From a virus, in IMG/VR virus record IMGVR_UViG_3300031456_000016, positions 1 through 30,876 of that record: a DNA stretch of 30,876 nucleotides, one strand, 5' to 3'. Shown here in pieces: positions 8,350 through 16,387 of the stretch. Position numbers and translations under genes: made by a program. The number at the start of each line of letters is the position of its first letter. Position 1 is the first letter of the stretch. The notes beneath the pieces were generated by a model. That model saw nothing but the letters and a program-made list of their open reading frames with translations, was not told the origin of the DNA and ran no database searches.

Positions 8350-8693
8350 TAGCCAGTCACCTCCTGGAGCCGAGCCTCGATGTGGTGGACGCGCCCGCGC
8401 ATGCGCAGTCGGCCAACTTTCCCGTCGACCTCCAGCGTCATGCCGTCGAACTCGATGCGGTCCGTACGCAGGAGGTCTACATCCCGCCCTCGTTCAGAGA
8501 TCAGGCGCCAACCCGTGATGACTGAGGTCCGGTCTCCCGTGGCCTCGGTGCTGCCGTCCGGCTGGACGCTCACGCCGTAGACCACAGTCCGCGCCGCGAG
8601 AGCCCAGTCACGGACCGTCGAGGGGTTGCCGTACTTGTCGACCTTGTAGGGCGCCCGGACCCGAACGACGGAGTCAGCGGTGAGGATGCTCAT
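8349..8693 (-). CDS. Head-to-tail stopper protein
   Basis: 114 residues. I chose the ATG at 8691-8693, which overlaps the stop of the upstream gene as ATGA, because the frame upstream is a shadow of that gene. The protein reads DSVVRVRAPYKVDKYGNPS, then strands TVVYGVSVQPDGSTEA and DVDLLRTDRIEFDGMTLEV. The strand-rich small barrel and gene order fit the SPP1 gp16-like head completion family. Its start codons spell AGCATCCTCACC, which is the dispersed half-site. Confidence 0.78.
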   Translation of the reverse strand: MSILTADSVVRVRAPYKVDKYGNPSTVRDWALAARTVVYGVSVQPDGSTEATGDRTSVITGWRLISERGRDVDLLRTDRIEFDGMTLEVDGKVGRLRMRGRVHHIEARLQEVTG

Positions 8694-9226
8694 TCGCTCC
8701 TCACCATCGCTGCGCCCCGCCGGTACCGGCCGAGGAGATCCTTGTCCTTGTCGGACAGCGAGGCGCCGATGGTCTCCGCCGCATAGGTGACGCTGAGGCT
8801 TCCCGCTGTCTCCTGTCGGAGATCCTCGGGGTTGTTCAGCACTCGCGCGCACGCAGTGAGGAGGACCCCGAGCACGTCGTCTGGAGTCTCCACGTAGCCG
8901 TGGGTGTACGTGACTCGAACCTCGTCGGCGAACCTGTTGACTCCGAGCTTGTCGCGCCGGAGCTTCCAGCCTGTTTCGTCGACCGGGGCGCCATCGACCA
9001 CGACAGCGGACACGGCGACGACCGGGCGCTGAGGTAGCGACACCCAACCCTCGTCGGCGTACAGCGTGGCCGTAGTGGTGGCGCGAGTCAGGCGCTGTCT
9101 AGCGTACTTGCGGACGATATCCGACCCGACGCGGAGCACGAGCTCAGCGCCAACGGGTAGTGACTCCTCGTCGCGCTGCATCCATGCCGCGAGTTGGGCA
9201 GTAGTGGCGAGCGGGGGAAGTGCCAT
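8690..9226 (-). CDS. Head-to-tail adaptor protein
   Basis: 178 residues, ATG start. The N-terminal helices (ATTAQLAAWMQRDEESLP, AELVLRVGSDIVRKYARQRL) and the middle strands (TLYADEGWVSLPQRPVVAVS, EVRVTYTHGYVETPDDV) match HK97 gp6 / SPP1 gp15-like connector proteins, in which 'Y-HGY---P-D/-' recurs before a helix. They form a ring below the portal. It overlaps the following stopper gene by 4 bases (ATGA). Confidence 0.83.
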   Translation of the reverse strand: MALPPLATTAQLAAWMQRDEESLPVGAELVLRVGSDIVRKYARQRLTRATTTATLYADEGWVSLPQRPVVAVSAVVVDGAPVDETGWKLRRDKLGVNRFADEVRVTYTHGYVETPDDVLGVLLTACARVLNNPEDLRQETAGSLSVTYAAETIGASLSDKDKDLLGRYRRGAAMVRSE

Positions 9227-9238
9227 GACGTCCCCCTT

Positions 9239-9397
9239 CTAGGAAACGATCTGTTCGCCGCACTCCATACAGCGCGTCACGGTGACCTCGTCGCCCTCCG
9301 AATTGGTGACCTTGAAGGCCTCAATCCGGGGGGCGTCACACGAGGCACCGGGATGCGCGGGGGAGGCGGCATTTGCAGCGCGCTTACGCGGCGGCAT
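9239..9397 (-). CDS. Small Cys-containing protein after the capsid gene
   Basis: 52 residues, ATG at 9395-9397 with GGAGCTC upstream. The protein reads MPPRKRAANAASPAH and ends TRCMECGEQIVS. It has a basic N-terminus, one CxxC (Cys44, Cys47) and an earlier Cys19, so it could bind zinc. Small proteins of this kind are common between capsid and connector genes in actinophages. Stop to next start leaves 12 bases. The function is unknown to me. Confidence 0.65.
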   Translation of the reverse strand: MPPRKRAANAASPAHPGASCDAPRIEAFKVTNSEGDEVTVTRCMECGEQIVS

Positions 9398-9407
9398 GCC
9401 GAGCTCC

Positions 9408-10352
9408 TTACGCGGCGAGAACGCCAGTCAGGCGCGCGGCGGCGCGACCACCGAACGTGGCGAGCCCGGTGTAGAACTCCAGGCGAGTGCGGTACACGGG
9501 CTTGGAGTCGATTTCACCCAGGTCGTAGACCTGAACGCCACCGTTGGTCAGACCGGTCACGGCCTGGTCGCCCTCGCTGGAGCCGAACTTCACGGCGTAG
9601 ATGGAACCCGCGACGTTGGACGAACCCATGACCTCGGTCATCGGGAGCACGTCCGTGCCGATGGCCGTCTGCCCCAGGTCCAACAGCGGAATGCCGTTGT
9701 AGGTCGCGACCATCTTCTGAGTCAGCGCCTCGCGGATCATCTCAACGCCACCGAGGCGCCGAGCGGAGCTCTTGATCTTGGCGATGACAGCGCGCGGGGC
9801 GTAGAGGGCGCCGTTCGAGCCGCTGAGGCCCGGAACCGTGGCGATCAGCTCGTCGAGCTTGTCGAAAAAGTCGTGCGCACCCGCCACCGGACCCATGCCG
9901 TTCGTCGCGGTGTTGATCACCTGCGCTCCGGTGAGGCGCTTCTTGAGGCCATCGAAGCCGAGCGGCTCGGTCGCCACGTCGCCGTTGATGAACTTGTCCT
10001 GGAAGAAGTACGCGGCCGACTTGACCTTGAGCCGAGTCTGGAGCGCGCGCTGGTCGTTCAGGTTGCCGCGCGTCTTGACGATGAACCGGTCCACGTCCGC
10101 GTCGCCACCGAGGATGACGAGGGACTCGGACTTCTGGACAACCGTTCCGGTCGACTCGGTGTAGCCGTTGTTCACGTCACGGAAAGCGACGCCCGGGAGC
10201 GTGGCCTCCTGGTTGTACGCGTACGCGTTGCCCTCGATGGTCATGAACGGGATGCGGTCGAGGACGCTCGACTCCTGGACGAACACCTCCAGCACGCCCC
10301 GCTGAAGATCGACGTTGGAGAGCTTGGCGGACTCAGCGAGAGTCAGAGCCAT
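9408..10352 (-). CDS. Major capsid protein
   Basis: 314 residues, ATG, strong Shine-Dalgarno AGGGGG. The protein reads LAESAKLSNVDLQRGVLEVF, SVLDRIPFMTIEGNAYAYN and the E-loop-like TGTVVQKSESLVILGGDADV, followed by NTATNGMGPVAGAHDFFDKL and FFGGRA-like end strands (YTGLATFGGRAAARLTGVLA). This is the HK97-fold layout found in capsid proteins that come after a separate scaffold gene. No protease gene lies beside it, so maturation by scaffold release is likely. Conserved place: scaffold upstream, connectors downstream. Confidence 0.9.
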   Translation of the reverse strand: MALTLAESAKLSNVDLQRGVLEVFVQESSVLDRIPFMTIEGNAYAYNQEATLPGVAFRDVNNGYTESTGTVVQKSESLVILGGDADVDRFIVKTRGNLNDQRALQTRLKVKSAAYFFQDKFINGDVATEPLGFDGLKKRLTGAQVINTATNGMGPVAGAHDFFDKLDELIATVPGLSGSNGALYAPRAVIAKIKSSARRLGGVEMIREALTQKMVATYNGIPLLDLGQTAIGTDVLPMTEVMGSSNVAGSIYAVKFGSSEGDQAVTGLTNGGVQVYDLGEIDSKPVYRTRLEFYTGLATFGGRAAARLTGVLAA

Positions 10353-10384
10353 GTGGTACCCCCTGGGGTAGGTTTCGGGTTTCG

Positions 10385-10403
10385 CCTACTCACAGGGAGT
10401 AGG
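10385..10403. repeat. Hairpin between scaffold and capsid genes
   Basis: CCTACTC and GAGTAGG pair across a 5-base loop (ACAGG). It lies in the 59-base gap before the capsid gene, which also holds a TACCCC/GGGGTA dyad overlapping the capsid Shine-Dalgarno. It could be a processing or attenuation element that raises capsid output; no U-tract follows it. Confidence 0.5.
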
Positions 10404-10411
10404 GAGTCTGG

Positions 10412-11050
10412 TTACTTGCTGCCGTTTTCGTAGCCACGGCGCAGGCGGTCGAATGCCGAAGTGGGCTCCGGCTCACTGGTCTCGCGGTTGCCGCCCCCGA
10501 CGTCGCCCCACTTGCCCGAGGAGTCCGCAGCGGCGAGGTACGGGCGCTCCTTGAGGAGGTCGTCCACGGCCTTGGCTACCGCCGCGTCGTCCTTGCCCTT
10601 GAGGTCCTCGGCCTTGACGTACAGGAGGACGTCAGCGGGGTTGACGAGTCGGCCCTTGGCCTCGGCCTTGAGGTTGGTCTCAGCGAGAGTCACGGCGAAC
10701 TCGCCCTGAATCTCCGCCTTGAGCGCCTCCAGGTCGGTGCCCTTGCTCGCAGCGTTGGAGCGACGCAGGCGGTTGGCCTCGGCCTCCAGCTCAGCCACTC
10801 GGGCATCCGCTGCCTTGCGCGCGTCGCGCTCAGCCTGTAGCGCCTTGATGCCACCCTCCCCGAGCTTGTCGTCTGCCGGAGGGGCGACGACCGGAGGAAC
10901 GACCGGGGGGACCGGAGGAACGACCGGCGGGACGGGCGGCTCACCCTCGCCGGATCCGCCCTTGATGGGCCAGATCGGACGGCCGTCCTTGCGGAAGCCG
11001 AGCGCGAACTCACCGGTCTGCGAGTGGCGGGGGAGGGTGGACGTGCGCAT
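10412..11050 (-). CDS. Scaffolding protein
   Basis: 212 residues, ATG. The N-terminus is followed by a proline-rich stretch (PPVVPPVPPVVPPVV, around residues 43-57), then a long charged helix (IKALQAERDARKAADARVAE) of coiled-coil character, and a short basic C-terminal helix SAFDRLRRGYENGSK. A charged helical core with a C-terminal capsid-binding helix, located just before the major capsid gene, is the usual scaffold layout. The proline-rich N-terminus may act as a flexible spacer. Confidence 0.83.
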   Translation of the reverse strand: MRTSTLPRHSQTGEFALGFRKDGRPIWPIKGGSGEGEPPVPPVVPPVPPVVPPVVAPPADDKLGEGGIKALQAERDARKAADARVAELEAEANRLRRSNAASKGTDLEALKAEIQGEFAVTLAETNLKAEAKGRLVNPADVLLYVKAEDLKGKDDAAVAKAVDDLLKERPYLAAADSSGKWGDVGGGNRETSEPEPTSAFDRLRRGYENGSK

Positions 11051-11061
11051 AGGAATCGCTC

Positions 11062-12009
11062 CTAGGTGATGTAGCCGTGTTTGCGGAGTAGAGCGACCTG
11101 TAGCTCACGGTCGCCGTGGGCGTTATTCAGGATCTGCTCGGGCATGAGTCGCGCCTCTCGGGCGCGCATGTAGCGCTTTCCGGGAACCTTCTCGAATCCC
11201 GTGTTGAGCGCTCGGCCACCGATGCCACGCTTTGTGGCGCCCTCGGTGGTCACGGTCTTGCCAGTTGCTGTGGTGGTCATTCCGCGTCGCGCGTTCACGA
11301 CCTGCCCCATGTCGGACCCGTTTGCCATGGCGTCAACACCAGCGGCACCGAACCGCTTGATGCGGTCCTCGGGAGACATGGACTCGTACAGCTTCCGGGG
11401 GTTCGACTCGGAGTCACGCCACTCGCGATCCGACATGGGTTCCATGCCGCAATCACACTTGGGGTGGCGCCGGAATCCCTCGCTGTAGCTGTATTGACGA
11501 CCAGCCAGGATGATGCAGCGGGCACATGCCGGAAGCTTCACGACACGCACGTACGAGATGCATCGAGGCTCAGCGGCCATCGCGACCGAAGTAGCCACCC
11601 TGGCAGCGTCGTTGATCTGCGTCGAGACCATACGTGCCATCTGCTCAAGTCCCATGGCCATCGCCGACGAGGGCGCCATACCACCAGCGAGAGCGCGAGC
11701 GGTATTGATGGCGGGAAGCATGAGGAGAGTTGCGAGGGGCCGACCGTCCGACGCGAACCCCGCGAACGAGGCAGGTGTCAGGCGGCCGAGGGTTTCGAGC
11801 CCTGCGCCTTGTGCCAGCATCGCGCCGGTTACGTAGGCTTGGGCTCCCTGTGCTGCCGACACTTGGCCGAGCAGTACAGCGTTCATGATCTGCTTGCCAA
11901 CCCCGCCAGACATGGCCGCAAGGATTCGATCGGGCGTCGCGCCGGACCAAAAGCTCTGTACGGCCGTCACAGCTCCTGCCGTGACTGTCTGGACCTGAGG
12001 CGTCCACGT
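11062..12009 (-). CDS. MuF-like minor head protein (start uncertain)
   Basis: About 300-315 residues. The middle reads CISYVRVVKLPACARCIILA and then EGFRRHPKCDCGMEPMSDRE, a Cys/His-bearing motif common in actinophage MuF-like proteins; the earlier part is helical. The frame carries no ATG, GTG or TTG at the usual place after the portal stop. A strong Shine-Dalgarno (GAGGAGG) points to an ACG at 12007-12009; the first in-frame GTG is at 11968-11970. The frame is open upstream into the portal gene but there looks like a shadow. It is in the -1 frame relative to the portal, so a frameshift fusion is another option. Likely role: internal or portal-associated protein of the head. Confidence 0.75.
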   Translation of the reverse strand, partial: TWTPQVQTVTAGAVTAVQSFWSGATPDRILAAMSGGVGKQIMNAVLLGQVSAAQGAQAYVTGAMLAQGAGLETLGRLTPASFAGFASDGRPLATLLMLPAINTARALAGGMAPSSAMAMGLEQMARMVSTQINDAARVATSVAMAAEPRCISYVRVVKLPACARCIILAGRQYSYSEGFRRHPKCDCGMEPMSDREWRDSESNPRKLYESMSPEDRIKRFGAAGVDAMANGSDMGQVVNARRGMTTTATGKTVTTEGATKRGIGGRALNTGFEKVPGKRYMRAREARLMPEQILNNAHGDRELQVALLRKHGYIT

Positions 12010-12026
12010 GGCGCCTCCTCGGGGCT

Positions 12027-13430
12027 CTACTCGGTGGGCTGCGCGTCCTGGGGAGGCTTGGGACCGAACAGGCCCGCGATGTCGCCACCGACGATGGCCG
12101 CTGCCTGGTCGTCCCGCATGGACTTCCAGCGCTTGATTTCGTCCGGGCCGACTCCTGGGATTCGCTCCCACAGCGCCTCGTCCGGCACGCCAACCGCCTT
12201 GTACTTGGTGAGCGCGTCGGCGTATTGCGCGTCCGAGCGGAACTGAGCATCCCGCCACATGACCGAGCCCAGCGAGAGGGACTCAGCGCGCTTGGCGTCA
12301 CCACTGGCGAGAGCCTCAAGGCGCATGATCTCCCGGAGGCTCGCACCGAGGATGCGCTGTCGCTCAGTCACCTTGGCCACTAGGCCTGACTCAGCGGCTG
12401 TGAGGGCGTCGGCCGAGACGTTGACCATCTGGCCGAGGAGGTAATGCGGGGGAGTACGGGTCTGCGCGGCGATGTGCTGGACGGCAATCTCGATGACCTT
12501 GATGTAGTTGCCGAGGTCCGCAGCGGAGAACTCCGCGATGCGAGCCTCTTTACCCTCCAGCCAAAGGAGCCGGTCCTTGCGGAACCGTTCGAGGGGTAGA
12601 TCCTCCTCGCCGACAACCTCGTCAGTCTCGGGGTCCAGGATCTCGCGGACTGGCCGGTCCATGCCGAGCACAGCGCGCGCGGGAAGGGCGAGGCCGTCGG
12701 ACGCTGTCAGGAGGTGCGCCCACAGCGTGTTGACCGCATTCTGAAGCGGAGCAACGTTCTCGATCTCGCTACGCGGGCGCCCGTTCAGCCGACCCCGGTT
12801 GGGAAGCTCGACCAGCGGGACGACGTTGCCCATGGGGTTCGAGTCGTGCGCGCTCTTGCTACGCGGAATGCCGATGGTGCGGGTCTCCCACTCGGCGTTG
12901 TCCTTGCGCTGATACCGGTAGTACCACCCGTCCGCAGCGCTGAAGAGCGTGGCGAAATCGTGCGAGCCGTCCGACCACACGTTCAGGCCGTAGCGTCGCT
13001 GTCGACGGGAGCCAGGAACGTACTCGATGATGGATTGCCCCGGACCCTGGAACGTGATTTCAACCTCGCCGTCCGGGCGCCATACCTGTGCGAACGAGCG
13101 CGCAGTGATGAGCGACTCCAGCGAGGCGAGGCTGAACTCAACGTCGCACTCGCTGCGTCGCCAAGCTTTCCACGCTGTCTGGTCGATGGTGCCATCCTCG
13201 CCACGGAATCCGATCGGCATGAGCCGCTCGTTCGTGGAGTCGGCGACTACCTCACACCAGTTATCGGCGAAATCGTCGAACAGGCCGCCCGACTGTGCAC
13301 TGAACTCCGGCGACGCGAACAGCAGTGTGTGCTTTCCGTCGTAGTAGTCGCTCCAGCGCTGCGCCTTGCTCTTGCGTATCGCACGCTTGGCATCGAGGCG
13401 CCTCACGACGTCGAGCGGATTCTCCGCCAT
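12027..13430 (-). CDS. Portal protein
   Basis: 467 residues, ATG with a near-perfect Shine-Dalgarno GGAGGTGACCAC. It reads RRLDAKRAIRKSKAQRWSDY at the N-terminus, then FADNWCEVVADSTNERLMPI, ENVAPLQNAVNTLWAHLLTA and TRTPPHYLLGQMVNVSADAL, all typical of the SPP1 gp6-like portal family (the 'TPPHYL-G---N-SA-AL' stretch lies in the stem/wing part). The C-terminus is proline-rich. The portal forms the dodecameric ring at one capsid vertex through which DNA is packaged. Genes around it (terminase before, MuF after) agree. Confidence 0.93.
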   Translation of the reverse strand: MAENPLDVVRRLDAKRAIRKSKAQRWSDYYDGKHTLLFASPEFSAQSGGLFDDFADNWCEVVADSTNERLMPIGFRGEDGTIDQTAWKAWRRSECDVEFSLASLESLITARSFAQVWRPDGEVEITFQGPGQSIIEYVPGSRRQRRYGLNVWSDGSHDFATLFSAADGWYYRYQRKDNAEWETRTIGIPRSKSAHDSNPMGNVVPLVELPNRGRLNGRPRSEIENVAPLQNAVNTLWAHLLTASDGLALPARAVLGMDRPVREILDPETDEVVGEEDLPLERFRKDRLLWLEGKEARIAEFSAADLGNYIKVIEIAVQHIAAQTRTPPHYLLGQMVNVSADALTAAESGLVAKVTERQRILGASLREIMRLEALASGDAKRAESLSLGSVMWRDAQFRSDAQYADALTKYKAVGVPDEALWERIPGVGPDEIKRWKSMRDDQAAAIVGGDIAGLFGPKPPQDAQPTE

Positions 13431-13442
13431 GTGGTCACCTCC

Positions 13443-13464
13443 AGCATCCTCACGTGAGGACGTG
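13443..13464. promoter_or_regulatory. Dispersed palindrome, site 3
   Basis: AGCATCCTCAC followed by GTGAGGACGTG; the centre lies at 13453/13454 and the inner seven positions on each side match. It fills the 35-base gap between the terminase stop and the portal start. On the minus strand its right arm ends in GATGCT directly before the portal Shine-Dalgarno GGAGGTGA. Confidence 0.75.
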
Positions 13465-13465
13465 A

Positions 13466-15181
13466 CTAGGAACTCGCAGCGCGAGGCTTACGAATGGGGC
13501 GCCGGACGTATCCGTCCAGGGCCATGACTGTTGCGGCGATGCCGTCGATTCGGGATGAGGACTTGTTCCGGTCAGGCTTGACCGGGCGCATGTTGTCGTT
13601 TCCGTCCACGTAGACCTCACAACACAGCGCCATCCATCGGAGGATGGGGTTAGCGCCGTGCTTGATGCGTCCCTCCCGGAGGAGGCGCTCCAGCTCCTTG
13701 GAGCCGGGCGACATGCCGAGGTAGGTCTGAGCGACCGGAATCACGTCAACGCCGCGTGTCTTCTTTTCGAGGCGCTGCACCATCTGACCCGCAAACATGC
13801 GGTCGTATGAGATGCGCTGGACGTCGAGCCGTCGGCAATCGTCGATGATCTGCCGCTCGATGGTGTCGTAGTCGACTGCATCGCCCTCTGTGAGGGTGAG
13901 GTGGCCGTCCCGAGCCCACTGGCGCAGCGGCATGTTCAACTGTGCTTCGAGCTCGTCCACGCGCTCTTCCGGGAGCCAGAAGCGGGAAACGATCTCCAGC
14001 TCTACGCCCGGTTGTCGCGACTCCACCACGAGTTGCCAAGCCGAAAAGTCGGAGACGGCCGAGAGGTCGACTCCGCCCCACGCGCGCCGGTACCGGAACT
14101 TCTTGTCGTCCACGGTGCCAGCGTTGGCGTCCCACATCGGCTGGTCGAGCCAGCGGGTTGCGGCTCGCATGCGCCGGTTGAGGCTCAGCCGGAGGAACGT
14201 GGGGAGGTAGCTCGGGGTCGCCTTGGCCTTGTTGGCCTCGCGACGCAGGTAGGACAGCGAGGGGGAGATTCCGAGACCAGGGTTGGCGCGTCGCCATGTC
14301 TCCTCGGCGAACGGATCGGCGTCCGCAGGCGCGGCCCATATGACGCCGTAGTGACCAGGGTCGGTAACGACTCGCTCGGCACAGCGCAGCGTGTACGTGT
14401 GCTTCTCGTCGTAGATCGATCCCTCGGTGCCCTCGTCCGCTGTGGTGATGTAGACGATCAGGGGCTGGTCACGCGCGCCGGTACCGGTCTCGATGGCGTC
14501 AATGAGGTCGCGCGACTTGTGCACGTGGACCTCGTCGACGATGGCGCCCGACACGTTGAGGCCGTGGGCCGTCTCGGCAACCTTGCTGAGGGGCCGGAAG
14601 ACTCCGCCGGTACGCGGGACACGGATGACGCTCCGCAGGACCTCCACGCGGCCTCGTACGGCCTTGGACGTCTGCGCCATGCGCTTGCAGTCCTCGGCCA
14701 CACGTCCGGCTTGCTCCAGCGAGCCAGCGGCAGCGTAGACCTCTGCGCCCATTTCGCGGTCAGCGAGGAGGAGCGTGAGCGCGATGCCGGAACTCAGCGT
14801 GGACTTGCCCGCCTTGCGAGGCACCTCGACCCACACGGAGCGAATGACGCGGATGGTCCGGTCAACCTCGGTGTCGTGATACACCCACCCGAAGATGGGG
14901 AAGATGACCCACACCTTTTGCCATGTCTGGAGGCGCAGCGGAGTCCCGCCCCATCGGCCCTTGGTGTGCTTGAAGGACTCGACAGCGCGGATGGCTCGGG
15001 CAGCGTGCTCGACGCTGAACCACGAGCCCTCTTGCTGCTCAGTGTGCGAGGTCCAGTGGAGCGGGCGACGCTCCCATGAGTCTTGGATCTCGTCCTCGGT
15101 CATGCCAAGCTCGATCAGCGAGGCGTACGGGACCGGGAGGGCTTGCTTCCAGAGACCCAGGGAATCAGTCGAACACGTCAT
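13466..15181 (-). CDS. Terminase large subunit
   Basis: 571 residues from the ATG at 15179-15181, which overlaps the small subunit gene by 17 bases; the open frame upstream of it is a shadow. ATPase motifs: variant Walker A PRKAGKST (residues 121-128) and Walker B AIVDEVH (213-219). The nuclease part carries WGGVDLSAVSDFSAWQL with the first Asp, later ISYDRMFAGQMV, and a C-terminal SRIDGIAATVMALDGYV with the last Asp. The protein cuts concatemers and powers DNA packaging through the portal. Length and motifs are standard for cos-type actinophage terminases. Confidence 0.95.
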   Translation of the reverse strand: MTCSTDSLGLWKQALPVPYASLIELGMTEDEIQDSWERRPLHWTSHTEQQEGSWFSVEHAARAIRAVESFKHTKGRWGGTPLRLQTWQKVWVIFPIFGWVYHDTEVDRTIRVIRSVWVEVPRKAGKSTLSSGIALTLLLADREMGAEVYAAAGSLEQAGRVAEDCKRMAQTSKAVRGRVEVLRSVIRVPRTGGVFRPLSKVAETAHGLNVSGAIVDEVHVHKSRDLIDAIETGTGARDQPLIVYITTADEGTEGSIYDEKHTYTLRCAERVVTDPGHYGVIWAAPADADPFAEETWRRANPGLGISPSLSYLRREANKAKATPSYLPTFLRLSLNRRMRAATRWLDQPMWDANAGTVDDKKFRYRRAWGGVDLSAVSDFSAWQLVVESRQPGVELEIVSRFWLPEERVDELEAQLNMPLRQWARDGHLTLTEGDAVDYDTIERQIIDDCRRLDVQRISYDRMFAGQMVQRLEKKTRGVDVIPVAQTYLGMSPGSKELERLLREGRIKHGANPILRWMALCCEVYVDGNDNMRPVKPDRNKSSSRIDGIAATVMALDGYVRRPIRKPRAASS

Positions 15182-15665
15182 CTTCAGCGTCTCCGTTCTC
15201 GGGCGGCGAGATCCTCGCTGCCGCAGAGGGGGAGAGGCCGAGTTCACCTGTCAGTGATCGGAAGTGCGCCCGGTAGGCGTTAAGGATGGTGGTCATGGGG
15301 TGTTTGACGATGCCGCGCTCAGTGGCGACAGTCATGCCCTCGCGCGTCAACGTGCGCTCGCCGTGCCACATGCGCGCGGCCGTGATGCAGTAGTCCGTGA
15401 TGGTCTCGCGCTGTGCGTCGACCAGGCCAGCGGAAACGACCAGCGAGGGAACGACGCGAGCCCACACCTCGTGTGCCTTGGTGCGGAGCTCGGTTGCGTC
15501 CTTGGCCATCTTGCCTCGGGCGGGGGAGGGGAAGATCTCCAGCCAGTCAGGCTCGACCGGCTCGACCGGGGCGAAGCGTGCGCCCGGGGCGTTGCGGTCC
15601 TCGCGGAACGTGCCCTCACGGACAGCGGCGAGGTGGGGCTTGGGCTTGGCGCCGGAGACGGCCAT
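15165..15665 (-). CDS. Terminase small subunit, P27-like
   Basis: 166 residues. The ATG at 15663-15665 has AAGGAGG placed 7 bases upstream and starts MAVSGAKPKPHLAAVREG. The sequence includes DWLEIFPSPARGKMAKDA, then ARVVPSLVVSAGLVDAQR and ITDYCITAARMWHGERTL, and HPMTTILNAYRAHFRSLTGE: the helix order and the 'L---D-----YC---A----' pattern of P27-family small terminases. It recognises the packaging site and recruits the large subunit. The acidic end reads GDAEDDVFD. Confidence 0.88.
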   Translation of the reverse strand: MAVSGAKPKPHLAAVREGTFREDRNAPGARFAPVEPVEPDWLEIFPSPARGKMAKDATELRTKAHEVWARVVPSLVVSAGLVDAQRETITDYCITAARMWHGERTLTREGMTVATERGIVKHPMTTILNAYRAHFRSLTGELGLSPSAAARISPPENGDAEDDVFD

Positions 15666-15850
15666 GGGGTCGCCTCCTTGGGCGCGGGACATACCGGGGC
15701 AAGGTGGGTTAGCGTCCTCGCAGGTCAGAGCGGTGCGCACACGCGTGACCTGGAGCGATGCTCAGAATGCGGGAGTCTCCACAGGAACGCTCAGATCAGC
15801 CATATTGCGCGTCGACCTCCCTGCCGACCGTTTTCGCAGGTGGGAGGGGG
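15666..15850. other. Spacer between HNH gene and small terminase, with a TGACCTG dyad
   Basis: I see no gene here. CAGGTCA (15721-15727) and TGACCTG (15746-15752) form a perfect 7-base inverted repeat with 18 bases between. A half-copy of the dispersed palindrome, AGCGTCCTCGC, lies just before it at 15711-15721. TGACCTG also recurs around the integrase gene. Packaging signals are often found next to the small terminase gene, so a role in cos or terminase binding is possible. Confidence 0.45.
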
Positions 15851-16258
15851 TCACCCACCAGGGGCGTCCGTCGGCCAGAGCTTGATCACTGGCTTGGCGT
15901 TCGACGCTACGAACCCTCCAGGCTGGAGCCTCGCTGTCTCCTTGTTGTGACACGAGGAGCACAGCGGACGCAGACGAGACGACTCATCAGGGTTGCTGAC
16001 ACCCTCGGCGAGGAGCTCACGTCGGCTCTTGGGGAAGTGGTCGGCGACTGTCGCAGCGCGAGTGCACAGCAAGCACCATGGATGATCGTAGAGGTACGCT
16101 CGTCGCACTCGCTGCCATCGCGTCGTGCGGTATGCGTCGTTGCCATCTTCCTTACGTCGCGCCTCTCGCTGCCTGCGATGCACGTCACAAGGCCCGCCAT
16201 TGGCTGTGGTCTTGGAGCATCCTGGTTGCGAACATGGCTTACGTGGACGTGAGGGCAT
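15851..16258 (-). CDS. HNH endonuclease next to terminase
   Basis: 135 residues, ATG. Two Cys pairs lie at the N-terminus (PCSQPGCSKTTANGGPCDVH), a further pair in WCLLCTRA, and the HNH-type core reads ATVADHFPKSRRELL, then SRLRPLCSSCHNKETARL. This is the cysteine-framed HNH fold with Asp-His and a final Cys-His. HNH proteins encoded beside the terminase are known in HK97-like cos phages to be needed for packaging and cos cleavage, which is the most likely role here. Confidence 0.88.
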   Translation of the reverse strand: MPSRPRKPCSQPGCSKTTANGGPCDVHRRQREARRKEDGNDAYRTTRWQRVRRAYLYDHPWCLLCTRAATVADHFPKSRRELLAEGVSNPDESSRLRPLCSSCHNKETARLQPGGFVASNAKPVIKLWPTDAPGG

Positions 16259-16261
16259 ACG

Positions 16262-16387
16262 TGCTCACCCCCTCTCGGGGAGTACCCATCATCGCGCACG
16301 GGGCGCGAACCGTAGGCATAGGGGGATCCGCGAGAGGGGGAGGTGTGTGAGCGCACAGGGGGTAGTCACTGCGCGCGTGGGGGAGGG
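16262..16387. other. G-run spacer between the two HNH genes (candidate cos region)
   Basis: Runs of four to five G on the plus strand begin at 16277, 16300, 16321, 16336, 16358 and 16379, with one more at 16398 inside the next gene. Most intervals are 19-23 bases, close to two helical turns. No gene fits here. Phased repeats next to HNH and terminase genes suggest a packaging-protein binding region; this is inference. Confidence 0.45.

Noticed and set aside
9282-10433. Long plus-strand open frame (383 codons) over the capsid gene
   Set aside because: It is antisense to the major capsid gene, has no recognisable domain and reflects high GC at third codon positions.
13901-15079. Long plus-strand open frame (392 codons) over the large terminase
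   Set aside because: Antisense shadow; composition is Arg/Val/Gly-rich and no domain is visible.
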